In this document: positions 12,641-24,199 of the stretch, piece after piece | Numbering within the stretch: position 1 is the stretch's first letter | How the letters are laid out: each line of letters opens with the position of its first letter | Source of the DNA: Dicaeum eximium | Taxonomy: Eukaryota; Chordata; Aves; Passeriformes; Dicaeidae | Length of the DNA: 64,000 nt | Reading direction: 5' to 3' | Assembly (NCBI GenBank): GCA_013396995.1 | Contig: VWZP01009941.1 | Span: forward strand, 711,441-775,440 | The notes under the pieces: model-generated | The model's input: only the letters and a program-made list of their open reading frames with translations | Told to the model about the DNA's origin: nothing | Databases searched by the model: none | Made by a program: the position numbers and the translations under genes

Positions 12641-15600
12641 TGTTTGTCCATTCTTTCCTTATCAGAAGGTCTTGTAATGCATTGGTCTCAAAAGACATCT
12701 GTTTTCCATTGTGTTCTGTCATCTTTAGCCGACCCCATTCTTCCTTTCATTGCCTAGCAGACTGGTCTGGGAGGACCTCATTTGGATGGAAGCAGGAAAT
12801 ATTCTTCCTCAGATAGAATGAGGGCAAATCTAGTCATCTTCAGCAGCTCGATACACAAGCCCCAGTTACGTCAAAGCAAAGCCTGGGTGAGATCATTAGG
12901 AAAAGAATTTCTGAATAAATCAATATAAAAGTGTCTGAAAAGGTTAATGTTCTTGCTGGCTAAAACCTCCAAAATTAATTTGTTACAAGCAGATTTGTAC
13001 ACTAGTCTCCTTTGAACCTGTATGGCCACAAATACATGTAAGAAGTACCTTACCTCACTTTCTGTCAGTCTTAGTTCTGCCTTTAAATATTCAAAATTTT
13101 AACAATCATAAAATATCCAAATGTGTAGAAGTTTCTGCACTTAGCTGAGACTGACTTTCAAAGCTATGAGCTTTTTGATCTCCTAAAGATCTGAGAGCAT
13201 TTTGTAGTTTATACTTGCATAGAGGTGTTTCAAAAGAGATATGATTATCTCATGTTCATAAAAAAGCATAATGAGTTATTTTTATTTTTTAAATATACAA
13301 AGCATTTATTTGTGTGAATATTTTTCCAGAAAAACCCAAAGGTTTATGAGACAAAATATTCAAAGAGCATTAACTTTGAAAGAACATAAGAGCACATGTG
13401 AATTTTTTATTAATATTCTTTTTTTTCATATAAAAAGTATAAGCGCTCCCTTAAACTGAAGAAATCCAGCACAATGACTTTTCTGAATCAGTTTTCTGTC
13501 ATCATTAGTGGAAGAAAATACATATAAAATTTAATGGGCATGAACTGACTGGTAAGAGAAATGTTGCAAGCTAAAAAGAAATACTGTAAATTCTTCAGAT
13601 CTCTCTTTTCTGGGTCATGTATGATTTTGGAACAATCTGAGTATGTTTCAAGCAAGTAGAGATCATAATCAAGAGAGAAAATATTTTAAATAATTTTGTA
13701 AATAAAATGTCTATTTTCCTAAGTAATTTCTAATTTAAATGAATAATCTAGATTACTTGAACTCATCAACAAAGTTTAGTATGCCTGCATTTGGAAAAAA
13801 TTGAACTTTGCTGAACTGTCAAACATATAATTTCCACTTAACTATTTGTTTTTATTGATTTATTTTTTTCCAAGAGAATAAGCAGGTCAGTCAGTTATGG
13901 AATGTCTTATTAGGAAAAAAGATACATTCTTAAACATTCTCCACACAATGATTTTCTCCTCTAGAAGTGAAGGAAAAGCAATGTTGTCTTAAAATGTCTG
14001 TGCAGAATTGACAATAATTTCTTATTGTTTTGGCAAAAGAATGTGGGTAATATTGGTTACACTTGAACTGAGTACTGTGATTTATTTTAGAGTCAGTGTT
14101 ATTCAATTTGGTGTTTAGCTGCCTTTTCATCATCTCTGTACTTATATCCACCGAGAGCAGAAGTTGCTGGGCACTGCTTATGATTGTTTGGTATTTCCTA
14201 CTGGTAACATTTCCTATGTGTGTTCCTTTGAGATAGGAAATATGAATCTTTCCTGGAGCATATGTGGCCCCAAAATGAAAAACCCAAACCTCCAAACTCC
14301 TTCCTCCTAACCTCTCCAACAACTATTTTCAAAGGATCTCTCCAGCTCCCTTATCTCATTAGTACACCTGATGGCTCTGCCCAACAGCTTTCCCATCTCT
14401 CTTCAGGGCCCTAGAAATGTCCAAATTGACTGCTATAAGCAATGTGTTTGGCTGTTGTTTCAAGTGAAAAATGGACAGAATGTAATTTTCTTTGTTTCAG
14501 TATCATATTTTTTAACTACACACTGTTGTCTGCCCAGAACACCCCTGATGAAACTGGAGAGCCTTATGCCTTCCTGAATTTCTAAACACCACTATACTCA
14601 TGTAAAGCTGTTAAACAGTATATGATGATTAATATAAATAGTGAGTGACCAGCTCAACTAAATTTCCATGAAAACCACCACACAAAGAAAATATGAAAAA
14701 AAAATGGAGTAGAGATGGAATAGGTCTGAAACTTGTTCCCTCATATCACTGCTGTGTGAAGGAGACATGCAAGTACAGAATTCACGTGCAGCCACAGGGA
14801 TATGTGATGTGTTCAAAAAATACTAGCAGCTACTAGAGATCATAATCAAGAAAAAAAAAATAATCTGGCCTTCTTAGGTAGCCAAGTATTGCAGAAATTT
14901 TGCCTTATATGTGTAATGAATTTATTATTGAAATGCCTATTAGGTAAGAAGATAATCTCTGTTTGCATATGAGCAAAATGTGTATCAAAATAGCTGCTGC
15001 TTAAACTTTCAAACATTGTACCACAAAGTATTGATTTTTCAAAGAATTTAGCATACTTAAAGCATTTTCTATGTGTCTTTCCCATGGCTTTAAATACAGA
15101 TGTAACTATTCAGGTCCTTTGAAAAACAAACTCTATGTTTTTAAGATGGTTACTCAGAAAATTAGAAATTAGGAGAATCATTTATGAAAAGCTTAATATG
15201 AGTGACTTCACTTATCTGACACAGGAGTTGACAAAATCAGAGAAGAAATTCAGTTCTTTGGGCTGAAGGTCCAAAGAACACAAGGGGGTTTTTTTTTGTT
15301 TGTTTGTTTGGGTTTATTTTGGTACAAATATACTAACTTTTAGTACAAATGTTACTGGGGACCTACCATTATGAGCTGTACCACCCCTTTTCATGTGCAG
15401 AATACTGTTCTCTGCACCTCATTGGAGTTCCAGCCTTCAGATCATGTTATGCCTTTTCCTGTTGAGTTAAAAATAATTGTACTATCAGAAAATTTCTAAT
15501 TATGTTTGTATCAATGGTATTTAAAACTTGAAAAGAAGTTATAAATTTAATATCAAATTCAAGGGGAAGGAAAGATTTGATTCCACTTTACCTGTAAGCA

Positions 15601-18600
15601 TGTGATGTCTTGATCTGTCTCCATCTGTAATGACCTGCACATTTACAGTTCTCTGTTTTAAGAGACCTGGAAATCTAATCCAAAGCTATATTCACAGAGG
15701 AGATGTATAGTGGACATGCAATTCCTAGGAGCACAATTAGAAGGCTTAAAATGGAGATGGCTGCATTGGATGTGGGACTGCAAGATTACATTTCCACTTT
15801 TTGTAAAATTAGTACCTGGCTTAACATGTACTACTTAGTCAGGGCCGTGCATTAAGAGGACAGCATTTGCTTTCAATACCTAGTTTGCATCTTTGTATCA
15901 TGCTGACCCAAAATGTGTGGATGTAGAAATCTGATCACTATTAGCTTGATGAGTTTGTGCCTGGCCCTTGCACAGTCTAGATGAATTCCAAGGTGCCTAA
16001 ATGTTCTTTTGTATTGGACTGGCATTTACACCTCCATTCATCCCTTAAGTATCTAGGCACACCTTAAACTCTGCTTTCAATTTTTCCTCGTGTGATTTTT
16101 TTGGGTATGCTCAGAATGAGCCAAGTCCAAATACAGGCAAGCAGCTCCGTTCCAACTTCCCAGCTATCTCCTGGAACAAAGGAGATAATGCTTTATGCTC
16201 TCTGTGACACAGTATGAGCTCCCTGAGGAAAATGAGGACAGCCAGCAAGGGGAGGGAAAGCAAACCGAAGAGAGTCATCTGAGCCAGGGCTCCCACCTCC
16301 CCAAGGACTCCTCTAGCCAACAGTGAAACCTTGTCTCCAAGGCACTCTGATATTCACAACTGCAGCAGAAGCATGGGAGCTGTTAGGATTGCTTGGGTTT
16401 TGTTCTGTTTCCTACTTAAATGCAGTGTGCTGTGCTCTCTATCATTACACTGGGGAGGAAGGTTACCTGACCATTTTTTTTCTGAATATTTTCAGCTTAT
16501 CCCGCTTCTTTTCTGTCAGTTTAGGGAAAGAACTAGAAAGAACAACATGTATTTTGTGAAATATTTCTCTTTGTCTGCTTTTTATATCAAATTTTGTCAT
16601 TATTTCATCCATAGATTTTCCAGTAGAGAAAGAGTTGTTCAGTCTGGCCCTCAATCTTTATCCTATCCCCACTGAAAATAATCTTACTGGCAACAAACAT
16701 AATCTTATTTGAATGAGAGAGACTGAAAAGTGGTATCAAATTAATTTCTGCATTAAAAAAAAAAAAAATTAATCTGCTGTGCTCTTTTTTAGTTCCAACA
16801 ACGACTGTATTCAGTTTATCATTCCAGACATTTCTTCCTGTAAACTTCCTCACCAGGTTTTGCAAATCCTCTTTTTTTTTAAGGGAGAACTGTTTCACAC
16901 ACCCTCCCACTTTGTCTGAGAAACACAGTCACGTCGGAACTGATTGCTATGCCCTGAAAGGATGTTTTCACTTAGAATTAATACAGCTTTATTTAATTTA
17001 TGACATCACATGACATGATAAATTATGAATTAAAAATATCATTATTTTCTGTGTGAATGCTTGTCATCCATTTTGATAGCAAATTAATCTTGAACCTTTT
17101 GAAAAAAAGCTTCCAGCAGCACACAGTAACATCATTAGTAGCACAAGCTCAGAAGGGTCCTTTAGCAAATGGGGAGTCCTGGATTGTGCACTGCTCTGCT
17201 TTGTCTGGCTTCAAGAATTTACTAGATTTTCATGTAGAATATATTGTGTTCAAAGCTAAATAGAATGAATTGTTTACACTCAAACAATGGTTTATAGATA
17301 GCAGGATTTAAATATGATACATGCACTGCCCATCAGTTCTAGCAAGGAAAGAGGTATGGATATTGAGGAACTTGTTTGCAAATTACTAATTTTGTATGCC
17401 CCAGCATACAATTTTAAATATTTTTAAAAATTATTTCTGATCATTTCCTATTGTGCATTCATTTGCTTTCAAACTCAGCCAGACATGAAAAAATATTCTA
17501 CATACTGTTAGGTATATGTCTAGAAAGAACGTCTAGGTTTTTTTAAAAAACACGAGAATATTTTTTCTGTTATTTTAGTATTTTGATTTCACTGAAAAAG
17601 ATGAAGTGATGGGCTAGAAATAATAACACAAAGCTAACTAAACCCCTTTTTATCCTAGTACATTTGAAACTGTTTGGCTGAAGTTTCAGTCAAAGATTTG
17701 TGCTGTTTCTTCTTTAATCTGAACTGATTCATCCATTCCAGTGAAGCTAAGAATAGATTTTGTCTTTGTATGATTCCTGACTGTCTGTAATCTGAGGAAA
17801 TTAAAAAGGAATGAAATTACTTTAACATTTGCTATGGGACAGTACTTGGCAGAAATTCTTTCTTTGGTACTCAGTTTTTAAACAAAGAATCTTGAGAACA
17901 GCTTCCAGCTTATTCAGCATCACACATAAACTGAATCAACAGAACCTCTTGGTTGAGTTTCTAGCTGTGCTGCATGACTGAAATATCACACACTGCATCT
18001 GATTTTCTCTTTTTACTGATCATAGCTTTTATGGCTTCTGTTTAACCTAGGCTACATTTTCAGTTAAGGGGAAAAGAAATGAATGTAGGGGGCAAAGATC
18101 CAGCACTACACACTGCACATCATAAATCCCAGTAATATGAACCAGATAAATATGGATCAGAAAAACATGGTTAAACTTTATTGGTGAGTTTGCCTTTAAT
18201 ATGCTTTGCAGAAGTTCAACAGCAGCCAGTTTTGGCTGTTGTTCATTTCAGACAAGAAAGGTGAAATGTGATGGGAGCTACAGATAGTTTGGGTGGTCTG
18301 TATGTGGCTGCGAGTCAGTGTCTGTCTGTCTGCCTTATTTACAAATATGACAAGCTATTTGTGGTGGGTGAGCTGTATGTTAGGAAGAGAGGCAGCTGCA
18401 AAGAAAGAAAAAGCAATAGCAAAGGGAAAAGCTTATTCAGAGGTTTCTGCCAGGGGAAAAAATATAATCAAGGAAAGGTCAAGCTAGAGAAGGTTCTGAG
18501 GGTAACCTGACAGTGCCCAAGGCTGAACATCTAAAATAAAATGCATTCACTGTAAACACACTTAGGTTGTTGCTTATTCTAGTGCAAATCATGTCGATTG

Positions 18601-21410
18601 CACCAATGTCTGGTGGGCAACTTGAGGGCAACGTGTTTCCTTCACGGAAATTTAAAGAAGCTGGTTTAGAGCTGAGCACAGACAATGGGATGGGAGAAAA
18701 TAACTAAGAGAGAGGTTAAGTCCTGGTAAGTTTGCTGGGGTGATATATGTGTAAACAAACACCTAGATGATCTTTGGTGATAATTAGAGTTTGACTGCAA
18801 AAGTCTTTAGCATGTCTCTCTAAGTCAGGCATTCAACCCAGTATTTGAGCACAGACAATTTTGCAGTCACAGGTAGAGCTGTGAAAGACACTGTGACAAT
18901 TCCCATGGTTTAAATCAGTGCATATGTTTAGGTAGCTTGCACTGAACCACTGTGTGACATTCAAACAGCTGTTTATAAATTCTAGACTTTAAAGAGCAGC
19001 AGCACATCAAATGTGCTAAAAGCTCAGACAAAATAAAGGTTATTGAAGGAAAGATTATTCTTTTGTTAGACATCTGAGCTGTATAAATGTAGCCCTTTAG
19101 AGCAGAAGAAAAGAGAATAATCAATAGAGCAGTTGCTCCAATGACAGTTCAGTGAAACTTTGAAAACATTTATTAGATATGTATTGCTATCTTCTTAACT
19201 GGATTATCAGAAGCAGCACACAATATGCCATTATTTTAGTCTGTTTAATGATTTTTAAACAAAAGGTTTGTAAATCGATCTTGGCCGCTTAACAAACAAT
19301 AGGTTACATTGCCAATAGTTAGCAGAAAGAACATTTTTAAAGACTCCAAGTAAATCGAAGGAAACAAGTTAGAGCAAATACTTTTACTTAAATATGTGCC
19401 AGATACTTGGAAGTATTTTAAATTTTCCATTCTCTAAACTGCAGCAAAAACAGTCCTTTGATTGTTAAATTTATGAGGGAGAAAAAAGAAAATGAAGCAT
19501 CATTCCCAAAGCAAACCCTCCTAATTTTTAATTTTTTTTTTCCCTTTCACTGTTTTAACATAAGTCTTTAGGTTCATACAAGGAGTGGCTTCTGGCCCTG
19601 TCAATGTAAAACAGGAAGACATAATTTATTATTAAGAAACACACAATACCAAATATATACTTTTGAAAAAAGAAGCCCTAAAATCTCCAAAACACTAACA
19701 CCAAAAATGGTAGAACATTTTAATAGCAGACTTAATTCTGTCTCTGTTCTTGCAGCCATTCTCTGTGCACTGTACATAGAAATATATATATATTTTCACT
19801 ATAAAGAAAATGTTCTTTTTCAGGTGCAACAATGGAGTACTCATTCCTTTATCTTTGATCATCAGTAAAGAATCAGAAAAGATACAGGCTTACAATGAAG
19901 AAGGTAGTAGGAAATTCAAGGTGGAAAACTATCTATTACATTGATTATGGATTCCCTTGGTTGTTCTACACATAGGCCAAAAGTCCACCAAAAAACTTGG
20001 AAACCAACACAAGTTTTACAGTCTTGACTATTTTTCCATTTAGAGTTTTCTCTGTTACTACACCACTCAGGGTTAAATAAGGTGCTAAGGGTCTGACAGT
20101 TTGTTAGAAACTGTACCATAAAAGTCCTGTGACTCAGATGCAGACTGGAGCTCTCAATCAGCTCACTGGAGATGCTGACTAAGACAACAGTTCAGTATAA
20201 TTTCAGTTATTTTAAACTTTGATATGCTTACTCAGAATTGCTGCTGCATTAATGTCTATGCTTGCCATACCTCAAGGCCTGCTGTTGCAGTCAAAGCTTT
20301 GGCATCAGGACAGTCACAAATTGGCAGCCCAAGTACCTGCCTCAGGTTTTTAACATTTTCATACATTTAACTATCCACTATCTGAACTGCTAAGTAGAAT
20401 TGCAAAGACTTATTTTTACCTCCTGCATCATCATCCAGATGGGTGGGTATGGTTTTTATTCTGAAATCTTTATCACTGAAAAAGAGAGGAGAAGAATGTT
20501 GTCTGCTTTCCAAGTAACATGTGGAACTGCAGTATTGGCAGTCAGAAGGATCTTGTTTTGACTTGCAAAATGAGCACAATTGATAAAGAAGTCACTGAGG
20601 GAGAATAAAAGTGAGATATTAGATACCATTTTTATAGCATCCTTTTTCTGATTATAGCAGCCACTTTTAGGAAAAGTAACCTTGGCAATAATTTTATTTA
20701 TTGTTTACATCCACTTTGAATAAAGTTGAGACATGGGAATGCAAAGAAATATTACCAAAAACAATTCTGAACAAGCTACAAAAACCTGTATTTATATTCT
20801 GCTGCATAGAGCAAATGCAAGGGATAACACAGAGTTTATTCTCCTCAAGTGTACATGTGGTCTTTATATTTTTCATTAAATCAGACCTTTTCACATATAA
20901 TTGGCTTCATATATTAATCATGCTAGAGATGGAAAATGTAAGAAAAAAAAAAATGAAACCAGCTTGAATTATTATAAAAATAGATTTGGAAAGCTGACTT
21001 TGATATCTTTTGTAACTTAGGGACCTGAGGGGATGCAGTAATAAAACACAGTTCTGGGACAGTGTAAAAATCTGAGTAACTTTGCCCCTGGCCTGTTCCT
21101 GGTGTGGAAATTTTAATGGTAGAAATACAATAATGCAGTAAGTTCCCTTCCAAAGGGAAATGCAAAAACAGACTCCAGAAACATTTGGAATAGCTGTAAG
21201 TTTTCATTAAGAAGCAAGTCTTTTAGGAGAAGCAAAAACTTTCGTCCACGTTTTGAAAACCCAGTCTTTCTGTTGTTTGCTTTCATTACTCTTTCTTGTT
21301 TCTTCTCCTCCCAAACTCCACTACAACAGATCAGACTAACTTATCTTCCCAATTATATTAAATTGATAATAGTTACTATATTACAATTATATATTATGTT
21401 GTGATTGATA
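12641..21410. other. Long AT-rich non-coding tract
   Basis: I find no supported gene, CR1 end or LTR here. There is a 130-codon minus-strand frame at 13930-14322 and many shorter ones, none with recognisable motifs. Small simple repeats include a TTTG run at 15294-15311 and an A run near 16754-16769. An imperfect inverted repeat (AACAGCAGCC against GGCTGTTGTT) sits near 18217-18242. Otherwise the stretch holds nothing I can name. Confidence 0.55.
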
Positions 21411-21662
21411 AAAATGGTTTCTTGGTTTTGGCTGGAAGAGAGCTAATATTCTTCCCAGTAGTTGGTATAGTGCTGTATTTTAGATTTAGGACCAGAATAT
21501 TGACCAAAAAAAAAAAAAAAAAGCAGCAGCTTTTACACTAAATCAAGGACTTTTCCTTTTCTCCTACCACCTGACCAGTGAAGAGGCTGGGGGAGCACAA
21601 GAAGCTGGGAGAGGACACAGCTGGGAGAGCTGACACCAACTGGCTGAAGGTCATCCTCAGTG

Positions 21663-21668
21663 TATAAA
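21663..21668 (+). promoter_or_regulatory. TATA box of LTR copy 1
   Basis: TATAAA lies within the sequence AGTGTATAAACC, at the position expected for the U3/R promoter of an LTR. It points rightward, which helps fix the LTR orientation as plus. Whether it is still active cannot be judged. Confidence 0.5.
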
Positions 21669-21779
21669 CCAGGAGGAAAGGTAGGCAGCTTTGGGGTGAT
21701 GTTTTGGGACTGACTGGGCATTGGCCAACAGGTCATGAGCAATTGCACTGTGCATCACTTCTTTCGTATATAGGATTGC

Positions 21780-21819
21780 TACTATTATTATCATTATTAT
21801 TATTATTATTGTTATTATT
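21780..21819. repeat. ATT trinucleotide run inside LTR 1
   Basis: A nearly pure ATT repeat with one or two interruptions sits in the middle of the LTR. The second LTR has a shorter, more degenerate AT-rich segment at the matching place, so the run belongs to the element and has varied in length. Confidence 0.85.
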
Positions 21820-21975
21820 GCTTCCTTTCTGTCCTGTTATAGTGCTTTTATCTCAAGCCATGAATTTTACTTTTATTTCTCCCATTTGTCTCTCCTGTCC
21901 CCACGGGGCTCTGGGTAAGTGAATGACTGTGTGATATTCAAGCACCTGCTTGGTTAAACCACAATGGTTCTTTTC

Positions 21976-21993
21976 TGGTGCCCAGCATGGGAC
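21976..21993 (+). other. Probable degenerate retroviral primer-binding site
   Basis: TGGTGCCCAGCATGGGAC lies about ten bases after the LTR 3' end, where a retrovirus carries the site complementary to the tRNA 3' end that primes minus-strand DNA synthesis. It begins with the expected TGG. From memory of the lysine-tRNA type of site, it differs by about four changes, all transitions, two of them at former CpG positions. This supports plus orientation for LTR 1. The sequence just after it does not continue as a leader but switches to antisense polymerase. Confidence 0.5.
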
Positions 21994-21997
21994 TTCT

Positions 21998-22260
21998 TTA
22001 ACACTTTCTCTAGTGATATTGTGAAATCTTTGCCTTCTGGATAGTCCATGACCACTTCCAAAATTCCTGAATGACTGGGGTTTTCTATTCAAGCTAGTTG
22101 TGTCATCAGTGTGACCCTGTGTAGAATCAGCTGCATGATGTGTAGAGGTCATCCTTCCTTTCAAACATCTAGTCCAGCACTGGCAGACAGTCTGCTAGCA
22201 GGACCTGTGCTTCAGCACAAATAATTTATGAAGCAGCTCAAACCCCCTTTTTTTTTTTTT
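21998..22260 (-). pseudogene. pol: ERV polymerase remnant, RNase H region, antisense to LTRs
   Basis: Read on the minus strand this segment continues the polymerase remnant found at 22307-22985, on the other side of the N gap. It appears to correspond to the region after reverse transcriptase (RNase H and linker). In retroviruses this part degrades the RNA strand of the RNA-DNA hybrid. The frame is broken by stops and small shifts, and part of it is open as a 103-codon frame (21853-22164) whose lower end runs through into LTR sequence and is therefore spurious. The assignment rests on recognising the family's sequence by eye, so domain limits are approximate. It ends abruptly next to the primer-binding-site-like sequence of the opposite orientation. 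Confidence 0.55.
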
Positions 22261-22306
22261 NNNNNNNNNNNNNNNNNNNNNNNNNNNNNNNNNNNNNNNN
22301 NNNNNN
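22261..22306. other. Assembly gap of 46 N
   Basis: 46 unknown bases follow a T run (about 22247-22260) inside the retroviral polymerase remnant. The run of T probably caused the gap. The frame seen across it is therefore not real evidence of coding. Confidence 0.99.
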
Positions 22307-22985
22307 TTGGAGTATAGCAGGCCTCAGATCCTCTGTATCCCAGACACAAAAAGATAAAGGGTTGACCTAGAGTCTCACCTGGTGCTTTCTGCCAGAGGTT
22401 CCAGGTAGAGACATTTCTCTTGGTTGTGTTGTAGAGCACATTTTTTATGTCTTGCTCTGTCCAAAGTGGCCCAAGATCTTCTGCATGACTAATCTCCTGT
22501 TTGATTTTTTTTCAAAGGCTTGTCATTGCTCAGGGCCCGATTTGAAATCATTCTTCTTTTGGGTCACTTGATAGAGAGGACTGACAATCAGACTGTAATT
22601 TGGAATATACATTCTACAAAACTCACAATGCCTAAGAAAGCATAGTTGTTATGGTCACATCCATTATCCACTGGCATCTGACGACGTCCATCTTGCCATT
22701 TTTTTATTTCTAAAAACTGATTCTTCCGTGACTTTACTTTGTTGTATGGCAACACACTTTTCAGAAGGATTCGGACCATTTTCTTCCCTTTCCAAATACC
22801 TCTTCTGCTATGTAGCATGGCACAATAATATCATCAATGTATCTCAGATTTCTGGAGTTCCACTCAGTTCCAGTGCAGGCAGGATCAGCCTGTGGCAGAT
22901 GGTAATGCTGTGTTTCCATCCTTGGGGCAGCTGGTTCCAGGTGTACTGGACATCTTTTTGAGTGAAAGCAAATTTTTACCTGCAC
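22307..22985 (-). pseudogene. pol: ERV reverse transcriptase remnant with YIDD box
   Basis: The minus strand encodes a decayed retroviral polymerase piece. In one frame (22761-22985) it reads a LPQ-type motif and then RYIDDIIV. The YIDD codons at 22830-22841 match the YxDD catalytic box of reverse transcriptase, whose two aspartates bind the metal ions for DNA synthesis. The remnant continues in a shifted frame (22588-22818), where KWQDGRRQMP and AFLG look like the region after the palm, and again at 22307-22439 towards the connection and RNase H region. Frameshifts, at least one stop and the N gap make it non-functional. The YIDD spelling and context suggest a class III (ERV-L-like) element; that class call is from memory. 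The whole remnant is antisense to the two flanking LTR pieces. Confidence 0.75.
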
Positions 22986-23043
22986 TCTTCTACCAAAAGG
23001 GATGGAAAAAATGAGGTATCAGATGTAGCATAACAATCACTGT

Positions 23044-23310
23044 TGGGGGACAGGCTGGGCATCAGTCACTGGGTGGTGAGCAGTTGCATTGTGCATTACT
23101 TGGATTTATTTTTGTTTTATTCCTTTCTCTATTTTTAAATATTACAATTATTATTATTCTTATATTTTATTTCAATTATTAATTGTTATCTGAGCCCAAA
23201 AGTTTTTGCTTTTATCCGATCCTCCTCCCCATCCCACTAGGGTTGTGGTGATGAGAGCAGTGAATGAGCAGCTGCATGGTACTTAGTGTGTCTGGGGTTA
23301 AACCACAACA
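23044..23310 (+). mobile_element. Endogenous retrovirus LTR, copy 2, 5'-truncated
   Basis: This segment aligns by eye with the 3' half of LTR 1. It shares GGCTGGGCATCAGTCACT, then GAGCAGTTGCATTGTGCATTACTT, an ATT-rich middle, a CCCATCCCACTAGGG-like block and the terminal GGGGTTAAACCACAACA. It begins about where the R region would begin, so the U3 half with the TATA box is missing or unrecognisable. It is in the same orientation as LTR 1 but differs from it at many positions. The pair is therefore either very old or derived from two related elements. Confidence 0.7.
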
Positions 23311-23314
23311 GAAA

Positions 23315-23405
23315 TATGAATAATTCACCTTTAGGTTGCCAGCCCAGCTCCACCTCAGCCACTTCAGCCTTAGCAGCCTGATCCACCTTCTGGATGTTGT
23401 TTTGT
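23315..23405 (-). pseudogene. Possible ERV polymerase fragment near the integrase start
   Basis: On the minus strand an uninterrupted stretch of about 30 codons reads like the polymerase region between RNase H and the integrase zinc-binding domain of the same class of element. It includes NNIQKVDQAAKAEVAEV and, further on, GWQPKGELF. Integrase joins viral DNA to the host chromosome; no catalytic or zinc-binding residues are in this short piece. It lies on the far side of LTR 2 from the reverse transcriptase piece, which is the wrong order for one intact provirus. The identification is by eye and could be wrong. Confidence 0.4.
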
Positions 23406-23410
23406 TCTTC

Positions 23411-23898
23411 AGTATCCTGGGTTAACCCACCACCATGGTGAGTGTTTAATCACTTTTATGGGCTTCAATTCTAAAAGTTAATCCTTGCAACCCGGTGAAA
23501 TGGTGAAAGGGTTCACATGCCTCACACCTTGTCAGCTGGCTATTATTGCTCTCCTGCTGGAGAGTAGAACCCTCTAACACAGCTGCAGGAGGGAACATTC
23601 ATCCACACCTCCCTTGTTCCAGTTTAGGTAACAAATGCACATTGAAGGTTTCTATTGTTTTAGCTGTACCGAGATTTGCAGTGTTTTTTCCTTCACTGTC
23701 CCCTGGAGAAGTCACAGACTGACAGTTCCAGATGCAGTTAGTAAGGGTGAAGAATCTGGCCTATTAATGGTCTATAGTGGATCCATGAGACTCTTTCTCA
23801 GACTCTGGCTGGAAGGCAATCAAATGCTTAAAGAGATCCTCAGTTCTTGCATTTGCTAAAACCGAGTCCTGACAACCTTGTTTTTTAATTCTGAGCTT
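23411..23898. other. Unassigned flank of the ERV region
   Basis: This stretch is less AT-rich than the background and may contain more decayed retroviral sequence. The words GGGTTAACCCACCACCATGG near 23420-23441 recall an LTR end on the minus strand. I cannot assign it with confidence. No intact frame is present. Confidence 0.3.
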
Positions 23899-24127
23899 TC
23901 ATATAGTATGTATGTTCCTTCTTCTGCAAACACATTTTTTATTCTTTATTTTTTCCTGCAATAATCTAAGCATTTCATCAGAAGGCTTGTCTATATGGTC
24001 TTTTAAAAATACTTTTATTGCTAAATCCAAGATATTTTTCCTTTTCTTGGCTGGGTTTTTGACTAGTGCTATGACATAAACCTTCCTAGTGTTTGCTGTT
24101 AGTTTACTTTCCAAGGACCCTCTATTA
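23899..24127 (-). other. Weak exon-like open frame, no family recognised
   Basis: On the minus strand a good splice-acceptor-like sequence (TTTTCTTTCTTTATGCAG, ending at 24128) is followed by about 75 open codons to a stop ending at 23899. The predicted residues look protein-like: lysine-rich with regularly spaced hydrophobics, for example VYVIALVKNP, then LRLLQEKIKNKK, suggesting a helical segment. I recognise no family. No good splice donor lies before the stop, and no clear polyadenylation site follows at a typical distance, although AATAAA-like words occur inside the frame because it is A-rich. It could be a terminal exon, a pseudogene piece, further ERV debris or chance. Confidence 0.2.
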
Positions 24128-24199
24128 CTGCATAAAGAAAGAAAATTCTGTAATTTGTTTATGTCCCACACAGCTTCCTATCTTACAAAAATGAGCCAT

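Larger units (their letters stand above)
21415..21965 (+). mobile_element. Endogenous retrovirus LTR, copy 1, plus orientation
   Basis: This roughly 550-bp segment has the layout of an avian ERV long terminal repeat. It starts with TG at 21415. A U3 region follows, with a TATAAA box at 21663-21668. Next comes the conserved-looking block with the words GAGCAATTGCACTGTGCATCACTT (seen at about 21736-21761), then an ATT-rich stretch (21780-21819) and a 3' end at GGTTAAACCACAA (about 21965). Part of the block is repeated in the second LTR at 23044-23310, which supports the repeat identity independently of memory. An inserted A run lies at 21506-21522. It is a decayed copy; the boundaries are approximate and no target-site duplication was identified. 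Confidence 0.75.

Noticed and set aside
11790..12757. Open frames of 255, 285 and 310 codons on both strands
   Set aside because: They are translations of the AAGAG array. The unit contains no stop in any frame, so open length carries no coding information.
13657..14851. The 18-mer TAGAGATCATAATCAAGA occurs at 13657 and 14834
   Set aside because: The identity stops at both ends and the flanks are unrelated. In AT-rich DNA a match of this size over 64 kb is plausible by chance.
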